64,000 bases of DNA, from positions 124,001-188,000 of the forward strand of contig OZ241740.1 of NCBI GenBank assembly GCA_965200975.1. The letters are read 5' to 3'. Every line of letters starts with the position of its first letter. Within the stretch, counting starts at the first letter, position 1. Below, one piece after another: positions 8,664 to 16,991 of this stretch. The notes below the pieces were generated by a model, which searched no databases, was not told where the DNA came from, and saw nothing but the letters and a program-made list of their open reading frames with translations. Source of the DNA: S5-327 sp965200975 (lineage in GTDB: Bacteria > Chloroflexota > Dehalococcoidia > Lucifugimonadales > Australimonadaceae). Both the position numbers and the translations under genes were made by a program.

Positions 8664-10514
8664 TTAGCCCGGGCCGCGAACGAACAGATCCTGTAGCCGC
8701 CGATTAATGTCCAGCGCAGAGCGGCCAACAGCCTCTAGATATTCGGGGTCTGCTGGAGCGTCACCCGCTGCGTCCCTCGCAAACGCCGCTCCTTCTTGCG
8801 CCTTAAGCTCGCGGAGACGGCGCTCCTCGAGCCTGCGCAAGCACTCTTCCCACGCCGCTGCTCGCTGCTGTTTGTCGGCCGGGGGAAACGCCCCTTGCGA
8901 GAGCCTGACCAGTCGGTCGGCGAGTTGGCCGTCCAGTTGCGCGAGCGCATCCTGCATTGTAGCACATACTTGAACGGCGCTCAAGGTCTCCCGGTTCTCC
9001 CAGTGACGGAAATGCCCCGCATCCACCAACGTGGCCTTCTCCCAAAACTCCTCCGGATGCTGCGCGAGGAGGGCGAGCACCTGCTCCTCCAGCGGGTCGC
9101 GCTCTGCCGCGGCGATGACGGGATCGACCGGATGCTGCGGGTCGGCGGAAGGGCGGGGCCGCGGCGCCGGTCGGCGAGCGCCCGCCGGCTGCGCGCCCAT
9201 CTGTTTGGCGCGCGCCTGAAGCTGCTCCACCGACACGCCGACCAGCTCCGCCAGCTGCCGGAAGTAGCGCTCCTGGTCCACCCAGCCCAGCGCGTAGGTG
9301 ATGGGCAGAAGCCGCTCGACCAGCGCGGTCTTGCCTGCCGTTGTGGCGAGGTCGTGCCTGGGCGGCTCGACCCTGTAGAGGAACTCGACAACGGGGATAG
9401 CCTCGTTCAGCAGACGGCGGAACTCGCCGACGTCCGTCCTGATTAGTTCGTCGGGATCCTTGCCGGCGGAGTATGCGGCGATGAACAGAGCGCTAAGGTC
9501 GGCGGGGCGGTTGCGCAACTCCGTGCCTCGCGCGCCCGGCACAGGACTTCCTGCGAGCACGGCTATGCTGTCGAGGCTGCGCCGCACCGCCTCCTGCCCT
9601 GCGGCGTCGGCGTCGAGGGCGAGGATGATGCGCTCGGCGCGGGCCCTGAGCAGGTCGATCTGCGGGGGCGTGAGGGCAGTGCCCATAGTGGCGACGACGT
9701 TGCGGACGCCATGCTCATGGGCGGCGATAACGTCCATATAGCCCTCGACGACAACGGCGGTCTTCTCGGCGCTGATCGCCTCTTTGGCGCGGTCGAAGCC
9801 GTAGAGCATGCGCCCTTTGTCGAATACCGGCGTCTGAGGCGTGTTGATGTATTTGGGGTCGGAGCCGTCGAGGGTGCGGCCTGCGAAGCCGGCGATGCGG
9901 CCATCGGCGTCGCGCAGGGGAAACATCAGGCGCCCGCGGAACATTGCGCGAGCAGGGCCGGTCTCGCCGTCGCCGCCGATAGCAAGGCCGGCGCGGTGAA
10001 CCAGGGCGGGGTCGAAGCCGAGAGCGGCGAGGCGCGAGAGGATCTCTTCTCCGGCGGCGGGCGCGTAGCCGACGCCAAAGCGGGCGATGGACTCGTCGGT
10101 GAGGCGGCGGGCGTCGGCATAGGCGCGGGCCTGGGCGCCGCGGTCAGCGACGAAGGCGTCGCGAAATAGCTGCTGAGCAGCGTCGTTGACAGAGTAGAGG
10201 GGGTTCTCGACGCGCTCCGCCGCGCGTCGCTGCTCGATGTGTACGCCTGCGCGGGCGGCCAGGGAACGGAGGGCGGCGGAGAAGTCGACTCCCTCAGCCT
10301 TCATGACGAACGAGAAGAGGTCGCCGCCTGTGGCGCACGCGCCGAAACAGCGCCACGTCTGCCGGTCGGGGAAGACGACGAACGAGGGAGTGCGCTCCTG
10401 ATGGAATGGGCAGCGAGCGTGATAGTTCTTCCCCGACCGCTTCAGATCGGGGACGTGGTCGGCTACGACATCGACGATGTCGAGCCGCGCCTTGATTTCG
10501 TCAGCGACGCCCAT
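8664..10514 (-). CDS. dnaG: DNA primase
   Basis: 616 residues. The N-terminal zinc ribbon has Cys35, His38, Cys56 and Cys60 (CPFH...CFGAC); the usual C-x2-C second pair is here C-x3-C. The TOPRIM domain shows VVEGYMDVIAAHEHG and LALDADAAGQEA. The C-terminal part, about 430-616, would contact the replicative helicase. It makes RNA primers for lagging-strand synthesis. ATG start at 10514; TAGAAT ends 8 nt before the ATG and no ribosome-binding site is visible, suggesting a leaderless transcript separate from dgt (68 nt gap). Confidence 0.97.
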   Translation of the reverse strand: MGVADEIKARLDIVDVVADHVPDLKRSGKNYHARCPFHQERTPSFVVFPDRQTWRCFGACATGGDLFSFVMKAEGVDFSAALRSLAARAGVHIEQRRAAERVENPLYSVNDAAQQLFRDAFVADRGAQARAYADARRLTDESIARFGVGYAPAAGEEILSRLAALGFDPALVHRAGLAIGGDGETGPARAMFRGRLMFPLRDADGRIAGFAGRTLDGSDPKYINTPQTPVFDKGRMLYGFDRAKEAISAEKTAVVVEGYMDVIAAHEHGVRNVVATMGTALTPPQIDLLRARAERIILALDADAAGQEAVRRSLDSIAVLAGSPVPGARGTELRNRPADLSALFIAAYSAGKDPDELIRTDVGEFRRLLNEAIPVVEFLYRVEPPRHDLATTAGKTALVERLLPITYALGWVDQERYFRQLAELVGVSVEQLQARAKQMGAQPAGARRPAPRPRPSADPQHPVDPVIAAAERDPLEEQVLALLAQHPEEFWEKATLVDAGHFRHWENRETLSAVQVCATMQDALAQLDGQLADRLVRLSQGAFPPADKQQRAAAWEECLRRLEERRLRELKAQEGAAFARDAAGDAPADPEYLEAVGRSALDINRRLQDLFVRGPG

Positions 10515-10522
10515 AACGCCTT

Positions 10523-10528
10523 ATTCTA
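10523..10528 (-). promoter_or_regulatory. -10 box of dnaG (leaderless start)
   Basis: TAGAAT on the minus strand ends 8 nt before the dnaG ATG. A transcript starting about 7 nt downstream would begin at or next to the start codon. No TG extension and no clear -35. Confidence 0.5.
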
Positions 10529-10581
10529 GGGGCGCTCTCCCCTGGGAACCGCAAGTGAGCGCTATACGTGTTAGCCGGTAG

Positions 10582-11682
10582 TTAAGGCCCGGGAGAGGAG
10601 TCCGACGCGATGCCGGGGCGCAGGCGCTCGGCGAGGGTGAGCGCGTACTGGTCGGTCATGCCGGCGATGTAGTCGGTGACAGCGCGCTCGGCGGAGTCGG
10701 CGGAAGCGTAGTAGCGCCCCGGCGTCTCGTTGGGATGCGCCAGCAGATAGTCGTAAAGGAACTCAACGACAACCCTTGCGTTCGCGCCCTCAGGCCCGTC
10801 GCCGGCGGGGACGTAAACGCTGTCGTACATAAACTCCCGCAGTTCAGTGACGACGCGGGCGACCTCCGGGCTCATGGCGAGGCGGGGCCGGTTGTCGCCA
10901 TCGGCGGCGGCGTTGTAGCCGGCGGCGGGCCACGACGCCTCGACTATATCGCGGACCATCACGTCGAGCCGCTGCGAGTGGCGGCGGCCCAGCGCCTCGC
11001 GCGCGCCGGCAGGCAGGTCGGACTCGTCGAGCACGCCAGCGCGGATTGCGTCGCCGATGTCGTGCGCAAGGTAGGCGATAGCGTCCGAGACGCGGACGAC
11101 CTGCGCCTCGAGGGTGAGCTCGTCGAGATCGGCGGAGTCGAGGAAGTTGCCGCGCGGCTTGGAGTGGCGAAGTATCGCCTGCCGGGTCTCGTGGGTGAGG
11201 TTAAGTCCGGCGCCGTCCTTTTCGAGGATGTCAACGGTGCGGAGGCTCTGCTCGTTGTGGCGAAACCCGCCGGGGCGGAGGCGGTCGAGCACTTGCTCGC
11301 CGATATGGCCGAACGGGGTGTGACCGATGTCGTGGCCCAGAGCCGCCGCCTCCACGAGGTCTTCGTTCAGGCGGAGCGCCCGGGCGATGGTGCGGGCGAT
11401 CTGCGTCACCTCGAGCGTGTGGGTGAGCCGGGTTACAAAGTGGTCGCCGACGGGCGCGACGAACACCTGAGTCTTGTGCTTGAGCCGGCGGAAGGCGTTG
11501 GTGTGGATGACGCGGTCGCGGTCGCGCTGGAACTCGGTGCGGAGGTCGTCGAGCGGTTCGGGGTTGGGCCGTCCCGCTGAACGGACGCTCAGGGACGCAT
11601 AAGGCGACAGGCGGAGCGTTTCGCCCTGCTCCGCATACTCGCGGACGACGGCGAGCTCGCCCAAGGTTAGGGGACGCTGCAT
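10582..11682 (-). CDS. dgt: dGTPase-like HD-domain deoxynucleoside triphosphate triphosphohydrolase
   Basis: 366 residues. The HD metal site is complete: His88 in RLTHTLEV, His117-Asp118 in ALGHDIGHTPFGH, and a further Asp in VRVSDAIAYLAHD. Family members hydrolyse dNTPs to deoxynucleoside and triphosphate. The sequence ends with the typical ADSAERAVTDYIAGMTDQYA block. Gene order dgt-dnaG-rpoD is conserved in several phyla. No ribosome-binding site; the ATG lies 6 nt behind an extended -10, so translation is probably leaderless. Confidence 0.93.
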   Translation of the reverse strand: MQRPLTLGELAVVREYAEQGETLRLSPYASLSVRSAGRPNPEPLDDLRTEFQRDRDRVIHTNAFRRLKHKTQVFVAPVGDHFVTRLTHTLEVTQIARTIARALRLNEDLVEAAALGHDIGHTPFGHIGEQVLDRLRPGGFRHNEQSLRTVDILEKDGAGLNLTHETRQAILRHSKPRGNFLDSADLDELTLEAQVVRVSDAIAYLAHDIGDAIRAGVLDESDLPAGAREALGRRHSQRLDVMVRDIVEASWPAAGYNAAADGDNRPRLAMSPEVARVVTELREFMYDSVYVPAGDGPEGANARVVVEFLYDYLLAHPNETPGRYYASADSAERAVTDYIAGMTDQYALTLAERLRPGIASDSSPGP

Positions 11683-11688
11683 GCGGCT

Positions 11689-11697
11689 AGTTTAGCA
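11689..11697 (-). promoter_or_regulatory. Extended -10 promoter of dgt (leaderless)
   Basis: TGcTAAACT on the minus strand, followed by exactly 6 nt and the dgt ATG. This spacing is diagnostic of leaderless transcription in groups where it is well studied. One of the clearest examples of the pattern in the window. Confidence 0.65.
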
Positions 11698-11727
11698 GGC
11701 GCGGCGCGTCAGGCGCCGGAGCGTCCG

Positions 11728-12648
11728 CTAGGCCCGAATCTCTTCGCGCATGAACTTGACGTAGGAGGCTGCGACGAGCACGGCTGTCATCGCCACGAGG
11801 GCGACAATATGCGGCCACACGAGCTGCAGGCTCTGTCCGGCGGACACGGGCGTGGTCAGCAGGTGGGCCAGACGGCTCTGCTCGATAGCGAACAGGTTGA
11901 GCGCCCGCCCGCCGAGCGGGTCCAGCAGTATCGAGGTCGCCTCGGAGAAGAGCCCGGAGGGGGATACGCGGTTGACCCACGACTCGATGTTGATGTGGCG
12001 AATCGCATCTTCCGTGGCCGCGACCTCAGGGACTATCCGGTCGGCCAGCACGCCGCCCAGCAGCGGCGTCAGGAAACCGAGGCCGAACCAGGCGCCTATG
12101 GACGCCAGCGCCGATGTGACGGTGTTCCGCAGTACTACCGAGAACGTTACGGCAAGGGCGAGCCAGAACGTAATGTAGGCGACCGCTACGAAGCCCAGGC
12201 CAATGAGGCGAATCACCTCCTCGCCCGACGGGGCGATGCCCATTCGGAACATCGTAAGGCCGACGACGACGATCATCATGCTTGCGATTACGAGCGCGAG
12301 CGTCAGCACGGCGGCGAGCAGTTTCGCGTTGTAGACGTCGTCGCGGTGGAGCGGCTGCGACAGCAGACGGGCTAGCGTTCCTTGCGTGCGTTCGCCGTTG
12401 ATTGCGTCGAACCCGAGGGCTATGCCGATTATCGGTCCGAAGAAGCTGATGAACGAGAGGAGCGAGATCGGCACTCCGAACGCGGTGATGAAGACATCGA
12501 GGAAGAAGAACTCGCGCCCCTGCCGCACCAGCGCTTCGAGGTCGACGAACGCTCCCCAGATAACGCCGATGCCCACGAGCCCCAGAAGCAGCGTGAAGCG
12601 CCGCTTGCCGAAGTGGTCAGCCATCTCTTTCCAGAACAGCGCCCTCAC
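11728..12648 (-). CDS. ABC-2 type transporter permease
   Basis: 306 residues, six hydrophobic segments. The N-terminus MRALFWKEMADHFGKRRF followed by a membrane span, and INGERTQGTLARLLSQPL at about 75-92, are typical of ABC-2 permeases that partner a CcmA-like ATPase. GTG start at 12648-12646 overlaps the TGA of the ATPase gene (GTGA). It is the last of three overlapping genes: NEW3-domain protein, ATPase, permease. The substrate is unknown; the cassette might export or insert a lipid, polymer or peptide. Confidence 0.9.
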   Translation of the reverse strand: MRALFWKEMADHFGKRRFTLLLGLVGIGVIWGAFVDLEALVRQGREFFFLDVFITAFGVPISLLSFISFFGPIIGIALGFDAINGERTQGTLARLLSQPLHRDDVYNAKLLAAVLTLALVIASMMIVVVGLTMFRMGIAPSGEEVIRLIGLGFVAVAYITFWLALAVTFSVVLRNTVTSALASIGAWFGLGFLTPLLGGVLADRIVPEVAATEDAIRHINIESWVNRVSPSGLFSEATSILLDPLGGRALNLFAIEQSRLAHLLTTPVSAGQSLQLVWPHIVALVAMTAVLVAASYVKFMREEIRA

Positions 12649-13583
12649 GCCACAGCCTCCTCGAAGTAGCGCAGGTAAATCTCTTCGAGCGACGAGTTCT
12701 GCGCGCGCAGCTCCAGCAGACGCGCGCCGCTTTCGTGGACAGCGGCGGCCACCTCCGCGCGCACGTCGCGGCTGCTCTCGATCACAGCCTGGCCGCCCGT
12801 GCGCGCGAGCGCCTCGACGCCGGGGACGGCGCGCAGCGCGTCGTCGAGACCGTCGCCCCCTTCCGTCGCGACGGTTACGCGGAAGCCGCCGCCGTCCACC
12901 TGCCCGGTGAGCTCGGCGACCGTGCCCTCGAGCACGATCTTCCCGTGAGACATAATGCCGACGCGGCGACAGATGCGCTGCACCTCGTGCAGCTGGTGGG
13001 ACGAGAGAAAGAAGGCGATGTTGCGTTGCCGGCTGAGCTCTTCGATCAGTTCGAGAAGCCACTGAATGCCGGCGGGGTCGAGGCCAAGCGTCGGGTCGTC
13101 GAGGATGACGACTCGAGGCTCCTTCAGCAGTACGTCGGCGAGCCCGAGCCGCTGGCGCATGCCGCGCGAGTACTGGCCCACAGGCTGACGCGCGGCGTCG
13201 GCCAGTTCGACCATAGCGAGCAGCTCGCCAATCCGGGCGTCCGCGCGGCGCGGGTCGACGCCGTTGAGCTCAGCGGTGAAGCGGAGGTTCTCGGCGCCGG
13301 TCAGGTCGCCGTAGAAGCCGACCGACTCCGGCAGATAGCCGACCTGGCGCTTCACAGCGATCGGCTCGCGGGAAGGGTCGTGTCCGCAGACCCGGACTTC
13401 CCCTTCGGTGGGTTCGGTAAGGCCGAGCATCATAAGAATGGTCGTGCTCTTGCCTGAGCCGTTGGGGCCGAGGAAGCCGTAGACTTCGCCCTCGTAGAGG
13501 GTGATGTCTATCCCGTCGACCGCGCGGAAGGCGCCGTAGGCCTTGGCGAGCCCGCGGGCCTCGATGAGCGCTGCGCCGTTCAT
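12645..13583 (-). CDS. ABC transporter ATP-binding protein (CcmA/NodI-like exporter type)
   Basis: 312 residues. Walker A GPNGSGKST, the Q-loop region VGYLPESVGFYGDLTGAENL, signature YSRGMRQRLGLA (the usual SGG is replaced by SRG, common in ABC-2 exporters), Walker B VVILDDPTLGLDP and the SSHQLHEV H-loop are all visible. ILDDP has Asp where most ATPases have Glu in LLDEP, which is worth noting because that Glu is the catalytic base. The start ATG overlaps the TGA of the upstream NEW3-domain gene (ATGA), and its own TGA overlaps the permease GTG. Confidence 0.93.
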   Translation of the reverse strand: MNGAALIEARGLAKAYGAFRAVDGIDITLYEGEVYGFLGPNGSGKSTTILMMLGLTEPTEGEVRVCGHDPSREPIAVKRQVGYLPESVGFYGDLTGAENLRFTAELNGVDPRRADARIGELLAMVELADAARQPVGQYSRGMRQRLGLADVLLKEPRVVILDDPTLGLDPAGIQWLLELIEELSRQRNIAFFLSSHQLHEVQRICRRVGIMSHGKIVLEGTVAELTGQVDGGGFRVTVATEGGDGLDDALRAVPGVEALARTGGQAVIESSRDVRAEVAAAVHESGARLLELRAQNSSLEEIYLRYFEEAVA

Positions 13584-14821
13584 CGCCTGCCGAGCCTGAG
13601 GAAGAGTCCGGCCAGGCCGCCGATGACAAGAACAACCAGCACGATGCCGAGCCAGCCCCATATCGTGGATTGAGCGACGGTTACGCGCACTTCGAGGGAG
13701 TCCGCCGTGTCGGGATGAACGGAGCGGAGGGTTATGAGGTAGTCGCCGGGGATGGCGTTTCCGGCAGGGAGGACGGTGAAGGGGATGTCTATAAGGTTGG
13801 CGGCGGGGAGCGGGGGCACGGTCGAGGGTTCGAATGTGACCTCCCAACCCTGAGGAGCGTCGGCCACGAGCGATATGTCGGTGAGCTCGGCGGTGCCTAT
13901 GTTCGTGATGCGGAGTTTGGCGGAGGAGGGCTCGCCGGCGGTTGCCTCGATGTTCAGGCGGCCGGTGTCGGTGGTGGTGATGATGTCGCCCGTGCCGCGA
14001 ACGGTGACCTGCAGGAGCGTAGTGGCCTCGAACCCGGCCTCGTCGTAGACCCGGACGGGGACGAAGTAGTCGCCGGCGTCAGTGCCGCGGGGAGGCGAGA
14101 CGCGGACATCGACGCGTTCGGAGAGCGCGTCGCCGACGCTGATGCTGGAGATGAGGCGCTCCTCGCCGAAGGAAGGCACGTAGTCGATCTCCCAGCCGCT
14201 GAGCGCCTGACCGGCGTCGTTGACGGCGGCGCCTTCGAGCGTGAACGAGGAGTCGGCGCCGGTGTCGTTCTCGATGACGATCTCGAAATTGAACGTGCTG
14301 TCCGCCGTCCCGCGCAGGACGGGGAAGGTGGTGATGATGGCGACGCCGGTGTCGGCGCTTGCCGGCGGTTCGGGCACGGTGAGCGTGAAGACTGCGCTGT
14401 CGTACTCGACGGCGCCGTCGGGGGATGTGATCCGGAGCCCGAGGGAGTAGTCGCCAGGGGCAGGCCGCGGCTCGGGGAGGTCAATGCGGAGCCGGAGCGT
14501 CTGGCTGGGGGCGACGCTGTTCTCCGGCTCAGGCTCGACGATGATCTCGCTCACCTTGAAGTCGAAGAACCGGTCCCAGACGCCGATGGTCCAGCCCTCG
14601 GGGAGGTTTTCGAGGTGAATTCTGACCGGTCGGCGCTCGTTCGTGTTGTTCCAGAGATCCACGACGAGGTCGGTGCGGGTCTCGCGCGGGCCCATCTCGA
14701 GGGATCGCACGGGCGAGTCCATCTGCACGTCGTTGGGGTTCTGGGCGAACGCGGGGGCGCTCTGGGCGACGACCGCGAGCCCCAGGGCTAACGCAATCCA
14801 GGCGTAACGGACAATCCGCAT
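13580..14821 (-). CDS. Secreted, membrane-anchored NEW3-domain protein (ABC-associated)
   Basis: 413 residues. A signal peptide (MRIVRYAWIALALGLAVV, cleavage likely after APAFA) is followed by about three Ig-like beta-sandwich repeats and a single C-terminal membrane span (WGWLGIVLVVLVIGGLAGLF) ending in Arg. Segments such as GWEVTFEPSTVPPLPA and PGDYLITLRS are typical of the NPCBM-associated NEW3 domain (alpha-galactosidase-associated). The bulk would face outside. It is the first gene of the overlapping three-gene ABC cassette, so it is likely the extracytoplasmic component of the transporter. ATG chosen for the signal peptide and GGAAGG upstream. Confidence 0.85.
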   Translation of the reverse strand: MRIVRYAWIALALGLAVVAQSAPAFAQNPNDVQMDSPVRSLEMGPRETRTDLVVDLWNNTNERRPVRIHLENLPEGWTIGVWDRFFDFKVSEIIVEPEPENSVAPSQTLRLRIDLPEPRPAPGDYSLGLRITSPDGAVEYDSAVFTLTVPEPPASADTGVAIITTFPVLRGTADSTFNFEIVIENDTGADSSFTLEGAAVNDAGQALSGWEIDYVPSFGEERLISSISVGDALSERVDVRVSPPRGTDAGDYFVPVRVYDEAGFEATTLLQVTVRGTGDIITTTDTGRLNIEATAGEPSSAKLRITNIGTAELTDISLVADAPQGWEVTFEPSTVPPLPAANLIDIPFTVLPAGNAIPGDYLITLRSVHPDTADSLEVRVTVAQSTIWGWLGIVLVVLVIGGLAGLFLRLGRR

Positions 14822-14906
14822 CTCGGCTCTACCTTCCTTGAATAGCTTGTCGGGGCCGGGGGCCCTGGTCGCGCGCGGCGGCGAATATCTGCAGGAGCGA
14901 CATCGC

Positions 14907-14935
14907 ATTGTAAGCTTAACGACCCGCCGCCGGAA
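14907..14935 (-). promoter_or_regulatory. Candidate promoter of the NEW3/ABC operon
   Basis: On the minus strand TTCCGG (14935-14930), 17 nt, then TACAAT (14912-14907). It would leave a leader of about 80 nt before the ATG at 14821. The -10 is good, the -35 weak. Confidence 0.45.
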
Positions 14936-14952
14936 TTGGTTCTATGCCGTCG

Positions 14953-15014
14953 AACTGTTCAGGATTGAGGAGTTGGCGCGCGATAGGGGTGGGAGAGCGA
15001 CGTCGGCGCCGGCG
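14953..15014 (+). repeat. 62-nt dispersed repeat, copy 2
   Basis: Aligns to 5739-5800 over its whole length without gaps. Its last base is also the first base of a copy of the 39-nt hairpin repeat, so the two form a composite element of 100 nt ending 6 nt before the mazG stop codon. Confidence 0.6.
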
Positions 15015-15052
15015 CGCTGCTGGGAGAGCGTCCGCTCCCCCAGACCCCCTGG
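15014..15052 (+). repeat. 39-nt hairpin repeat, copy A
   Basis: Starts GCGCTGCT, then an imperfect hairpin: CTGGGAGAGCG (15020-15030), loop TC, CGCTCCCCCAG (15033-15043), 10 of 11 pairs; then ACCCCCTGG. Identical to the copy at 34123-34161 except in the loop. It lies 6 nt past the stop of mazG as seen on the minus strand. No T-run follows, so it is not a classical terminator. Confidence 0.75.
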
Positions 15053-15058
15053 CGGAGC

Positions 15059-15835
15059 TCACCCGGCGTGCTTGGCCTCTTCCCACAGCTCCAGCTTGCG
15101 GGCAGTCGTGAGGTCCGCGATCGCGCCGCCGCCCTCTTTCGCCGCGCGCTCGACGCTGCCGAAGCGCGCGCGGAACCTGGCGTTGGCGCCACGGAGCGCT
15201 TGCTCAGCGTCGATGTCGAGCCGGTGGGCGGCGCCGACTAGCGCGAACAGGAGATCGCCGAACTCTTCCTCGCGGCGCTGCGGCGATTCGGCGGCGCGAA
15301 GTTCGCCGACCTCCTCGGCAACCTTCTCGAAGCTCTTCCCAGGGTCGTCCCAGTCGAACCCTGCCTGCCGGGCGCGCCCGAGCACCGCCTCGGCGTACGC
15401 CAGGGCCGGCATCGACTTCGATACGCCGTCGAGCATCGACGCGTCGGCGCGGCCTTGCCGGGCGCGCTCCTGCGCCTTCACGCGCTCCCACTGCCCTTTG
15501 ACCTCTTCGGGGGTGCGCGCAGAGGCGTCGGCGAACACGTGGGGGTGCCGGCGCACGAGCTTGGCGTTCACCTGCTCAATGACGTCGTCGATGGTGAACG
15601 CGCCCTCGTCCGCGCCAATCTGGGCGTGGAAGACGACATGCAGCAGGAGGTCGCCGAGTTCTTCGATCAGGCCGCCCTCGTCGCCGACGCCGAGGGCGTC
15701 GATCAGCTCGTACGTCTCCTCCAGCAGAGAGTCGCGGAGCGAGGCGTGGGTCTGCTGAAGGTCCCACGGGCATCCGGACTCCGGGTCGCGCAGGCGCCGC
15801 ATCGTTGCGAGCAGCTCGTCGAAGGTCGTCGACAC
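15059..15835 (-). CDS. mazG: Nucleoside triphosphate pyrophosphohydrolase MazG
   Basis: 258 residues with two MazG domains in tandem. The first has CPWDLQQTHASLRDSLLEETYE and EELGDLLLHVVFHAQ, which include the EExxE and ExxD metal ligands; the second, VAEEVGELRA...EEFGDLLFALV, repeats them. MazG hydrolyses (d)NTPs to monophosphates and may act on ppGpp or damaged nucleotides. The start is GTG at 15835 with GAGGAGGAGAG upstream. Monocistronic, with its own promoter. Confidence 0.95.
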   Translation of the reverse strand: MSTTFDELLATMRRLRDPESGCPWDLQQTHASLRDSLLEETYELIDALGVGDEGGLIEELGDLLLHVVFHAQIGADEGAFTIDDVIEQVNAKLVRRHPHVFADASARTPEEVKGQWERVKAQERARQGRADASMLDGVSKSMPALAYAEAVLGRARQAGFDWDDPGKSFEKVAEEVGELRAAESPQRREEEFGDLLFALVGAAHRLDIDAEQALRGANARFRARFGSVERAAKEGGGAIADLTTARKLELWEEAKHAG

Positions 15836-15905
15836 AGTCTCTCTCCTCCTCGTGAACGCAGGTTAGGCGTGAAGGGGCGCCGCGGATAGGCGCGCCGCAG
15901 GCTCC

Positions 15906-15935
15906 ATAGTAGGGGAGCGGCAGGCCTGCGGGCAA
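15906..15935 (-). promoter_or_regulatory. Promoter of mazG
   Basis: TTGCCC (15935-15930), 18 nt, TACTAT (15911-15906) on the minus strand. Gives a leader of roughly 60 nt with a good Shine-Dalgarno sequence. Confidence 0.55.
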
Positions 15936-16010
15936 AGCGGCAGGCGTCCAGGCTGCCTCAACCGCTCTGGGCTGGTAGGCGCGCTCTGAAACCGTTGCGC
16001 GGCTCGGGGC

Positions 16011-16019
16011 TGCTAGTAT
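16011..16019 (+). promoter_or_regulatory. Extended -10 promoter, leaderless start of the DUF1461 gene
   Basis: TGcTAGTAT followed by 6 nt and the ATG at 16026. No ribosome-binding site can fit, so the transcript is predicted to be leaderless. Confidence 0.65.
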
Positions 16020-16025
16020 GGCCGC

Positions 16026-16991
16026 ATGAGGCGGCTCGCTAGCAATAAGTGGCGGATTGCGGGATGGATCGCGCCGGCGGCGGTGGCGCTCCTCCTCATC
16101 GCTACGAGCGTGCGCGTCGCCGCCAACAGTCTGCCGCTGTACGAGGCCCTGTGGGAGCGGCATGGCGTAGCGGAGCGCACAGGAATCACGCCGCAGGGCC
16201 TCGCCGGGGTAGGCCGTCAGATTCAGGAGTACTTCAACAGCAGCGAAGAGCCTTTGCGCGTTACGGCGGCGGTGCGAGGGGAGGAGCTCGAGCTGTTCAC
16301 GCCGGACGAAGTGTCGCATATGGCGGACGTGAAGCAGCTATTCCGGCGGACATACCGCGCGCAAGAGGCGGCGGCGCTGCTGCTGGCGCTTCTCGGCGTC
16401 GCTGCGGTTTGGAGGTTCCGGAGCAGCGTTTACAGGCTGCTTGCGCAGTGGATGCGGCGCGGCGCCGTCGCTACGGCTGCGTTCGTACTGATCGTGGGGC
16501 TGCTGAGCCTGATCGCGTTCAACGCGGTGTTCACCGCCTTCCACTATCTGGGCTTTCCGCAAGGCAACTGGGTCTTCGACCCGCGCACGTCGTATCTGAT
16601 TCAGGTGTTTCCGCTGGGATTCTGGCAGGACGTCACTATCACTGTCGGGTTACTGTCGCTGCTGGGCGCTGCGACGCTCTGGGGCGTCGGGACAGTCGCG
16701 TTACGCGTCGCGCAACGCCCGCCGCGAACAGACCCCCGAGCCGAGCCGCAGGCGCAGGAAGCGAAAGATCTCGTCTGTGTAGGAACGTACCCGAACGAGG
16801 CTGAAGCGCGCTTGTGCGAAGGGCTGCTCCGGGACAACGGCATCGTGGCGATGGTGCGCCCGGACTATGCCGGCTATGGGGCGTGGGGGGCGAATCAGTT
16901 CAGCCCGCACAGCCTGTGGGTGCTCGGCAGCAACGAGGAAGCCGCGCGCAGTCTGCTCGACTCCGACCCCAGCCCTGCGGCGGAACCCTAG
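16026..16991 (+). CDS. TIGR01906/DUF1461 integral membrane protein with C-terminal DUF2007-like domain
   Basis: 321 residues. An N-terminal span (about 11-31), an extracytoplasmic segment, and three further spans carry the features of the DUF1461 family: HMADVKQLF at about 98-106, FHYLGFPQGNWVFDPRTSYL at about 176-195 and FPLGFWQDV. After about residue 245 a soluble segment EAEARLCEGLLRDNGIVAMV resembles the DUF2007 putative signal-transducing domain. Both families are of unknown function; the fusion suggests a sensor or regulator at the membrane. The stop TAG overlaps that of the convergent fmdB-like gene within CTAG. Confidence 0.8.
   Translation: MRRLASNKWRIAGWIAPAAVALLLIATSVRVAANSLPLYEALWERHGVAERTGITPQGLAGVGRQIQEYFNSSEEPLRVTAAVRGEELELFTPDEVSHMADVKQLFRRTYRAQEAAALLLALLGVAAVWRFRSSVYRLLAQWMRRGAVATAAFVLIVGLLSLIAFNAVFTAFHYLGFPQGNWVFDPRTSYLIQVFPLGFWQDVTITVGLLSLLGAATLWGVGTVALRVAQRPPRTDPRAEPQAQEAKDLVCVGTYPNEAEARLCEGLLRDNGIVAMVRPDYAGYGAWGANQFSPHSLWVLGSNEEAARSLLDSDPSPAAEP

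Noticed and set aside
13584..13847. Upstream extension of the ABC ATPase gene
   Set aside because: The extra 88 codons overlap the NEW3 gene in another frame and show only Arg/His/Pro-rich shadow composition.
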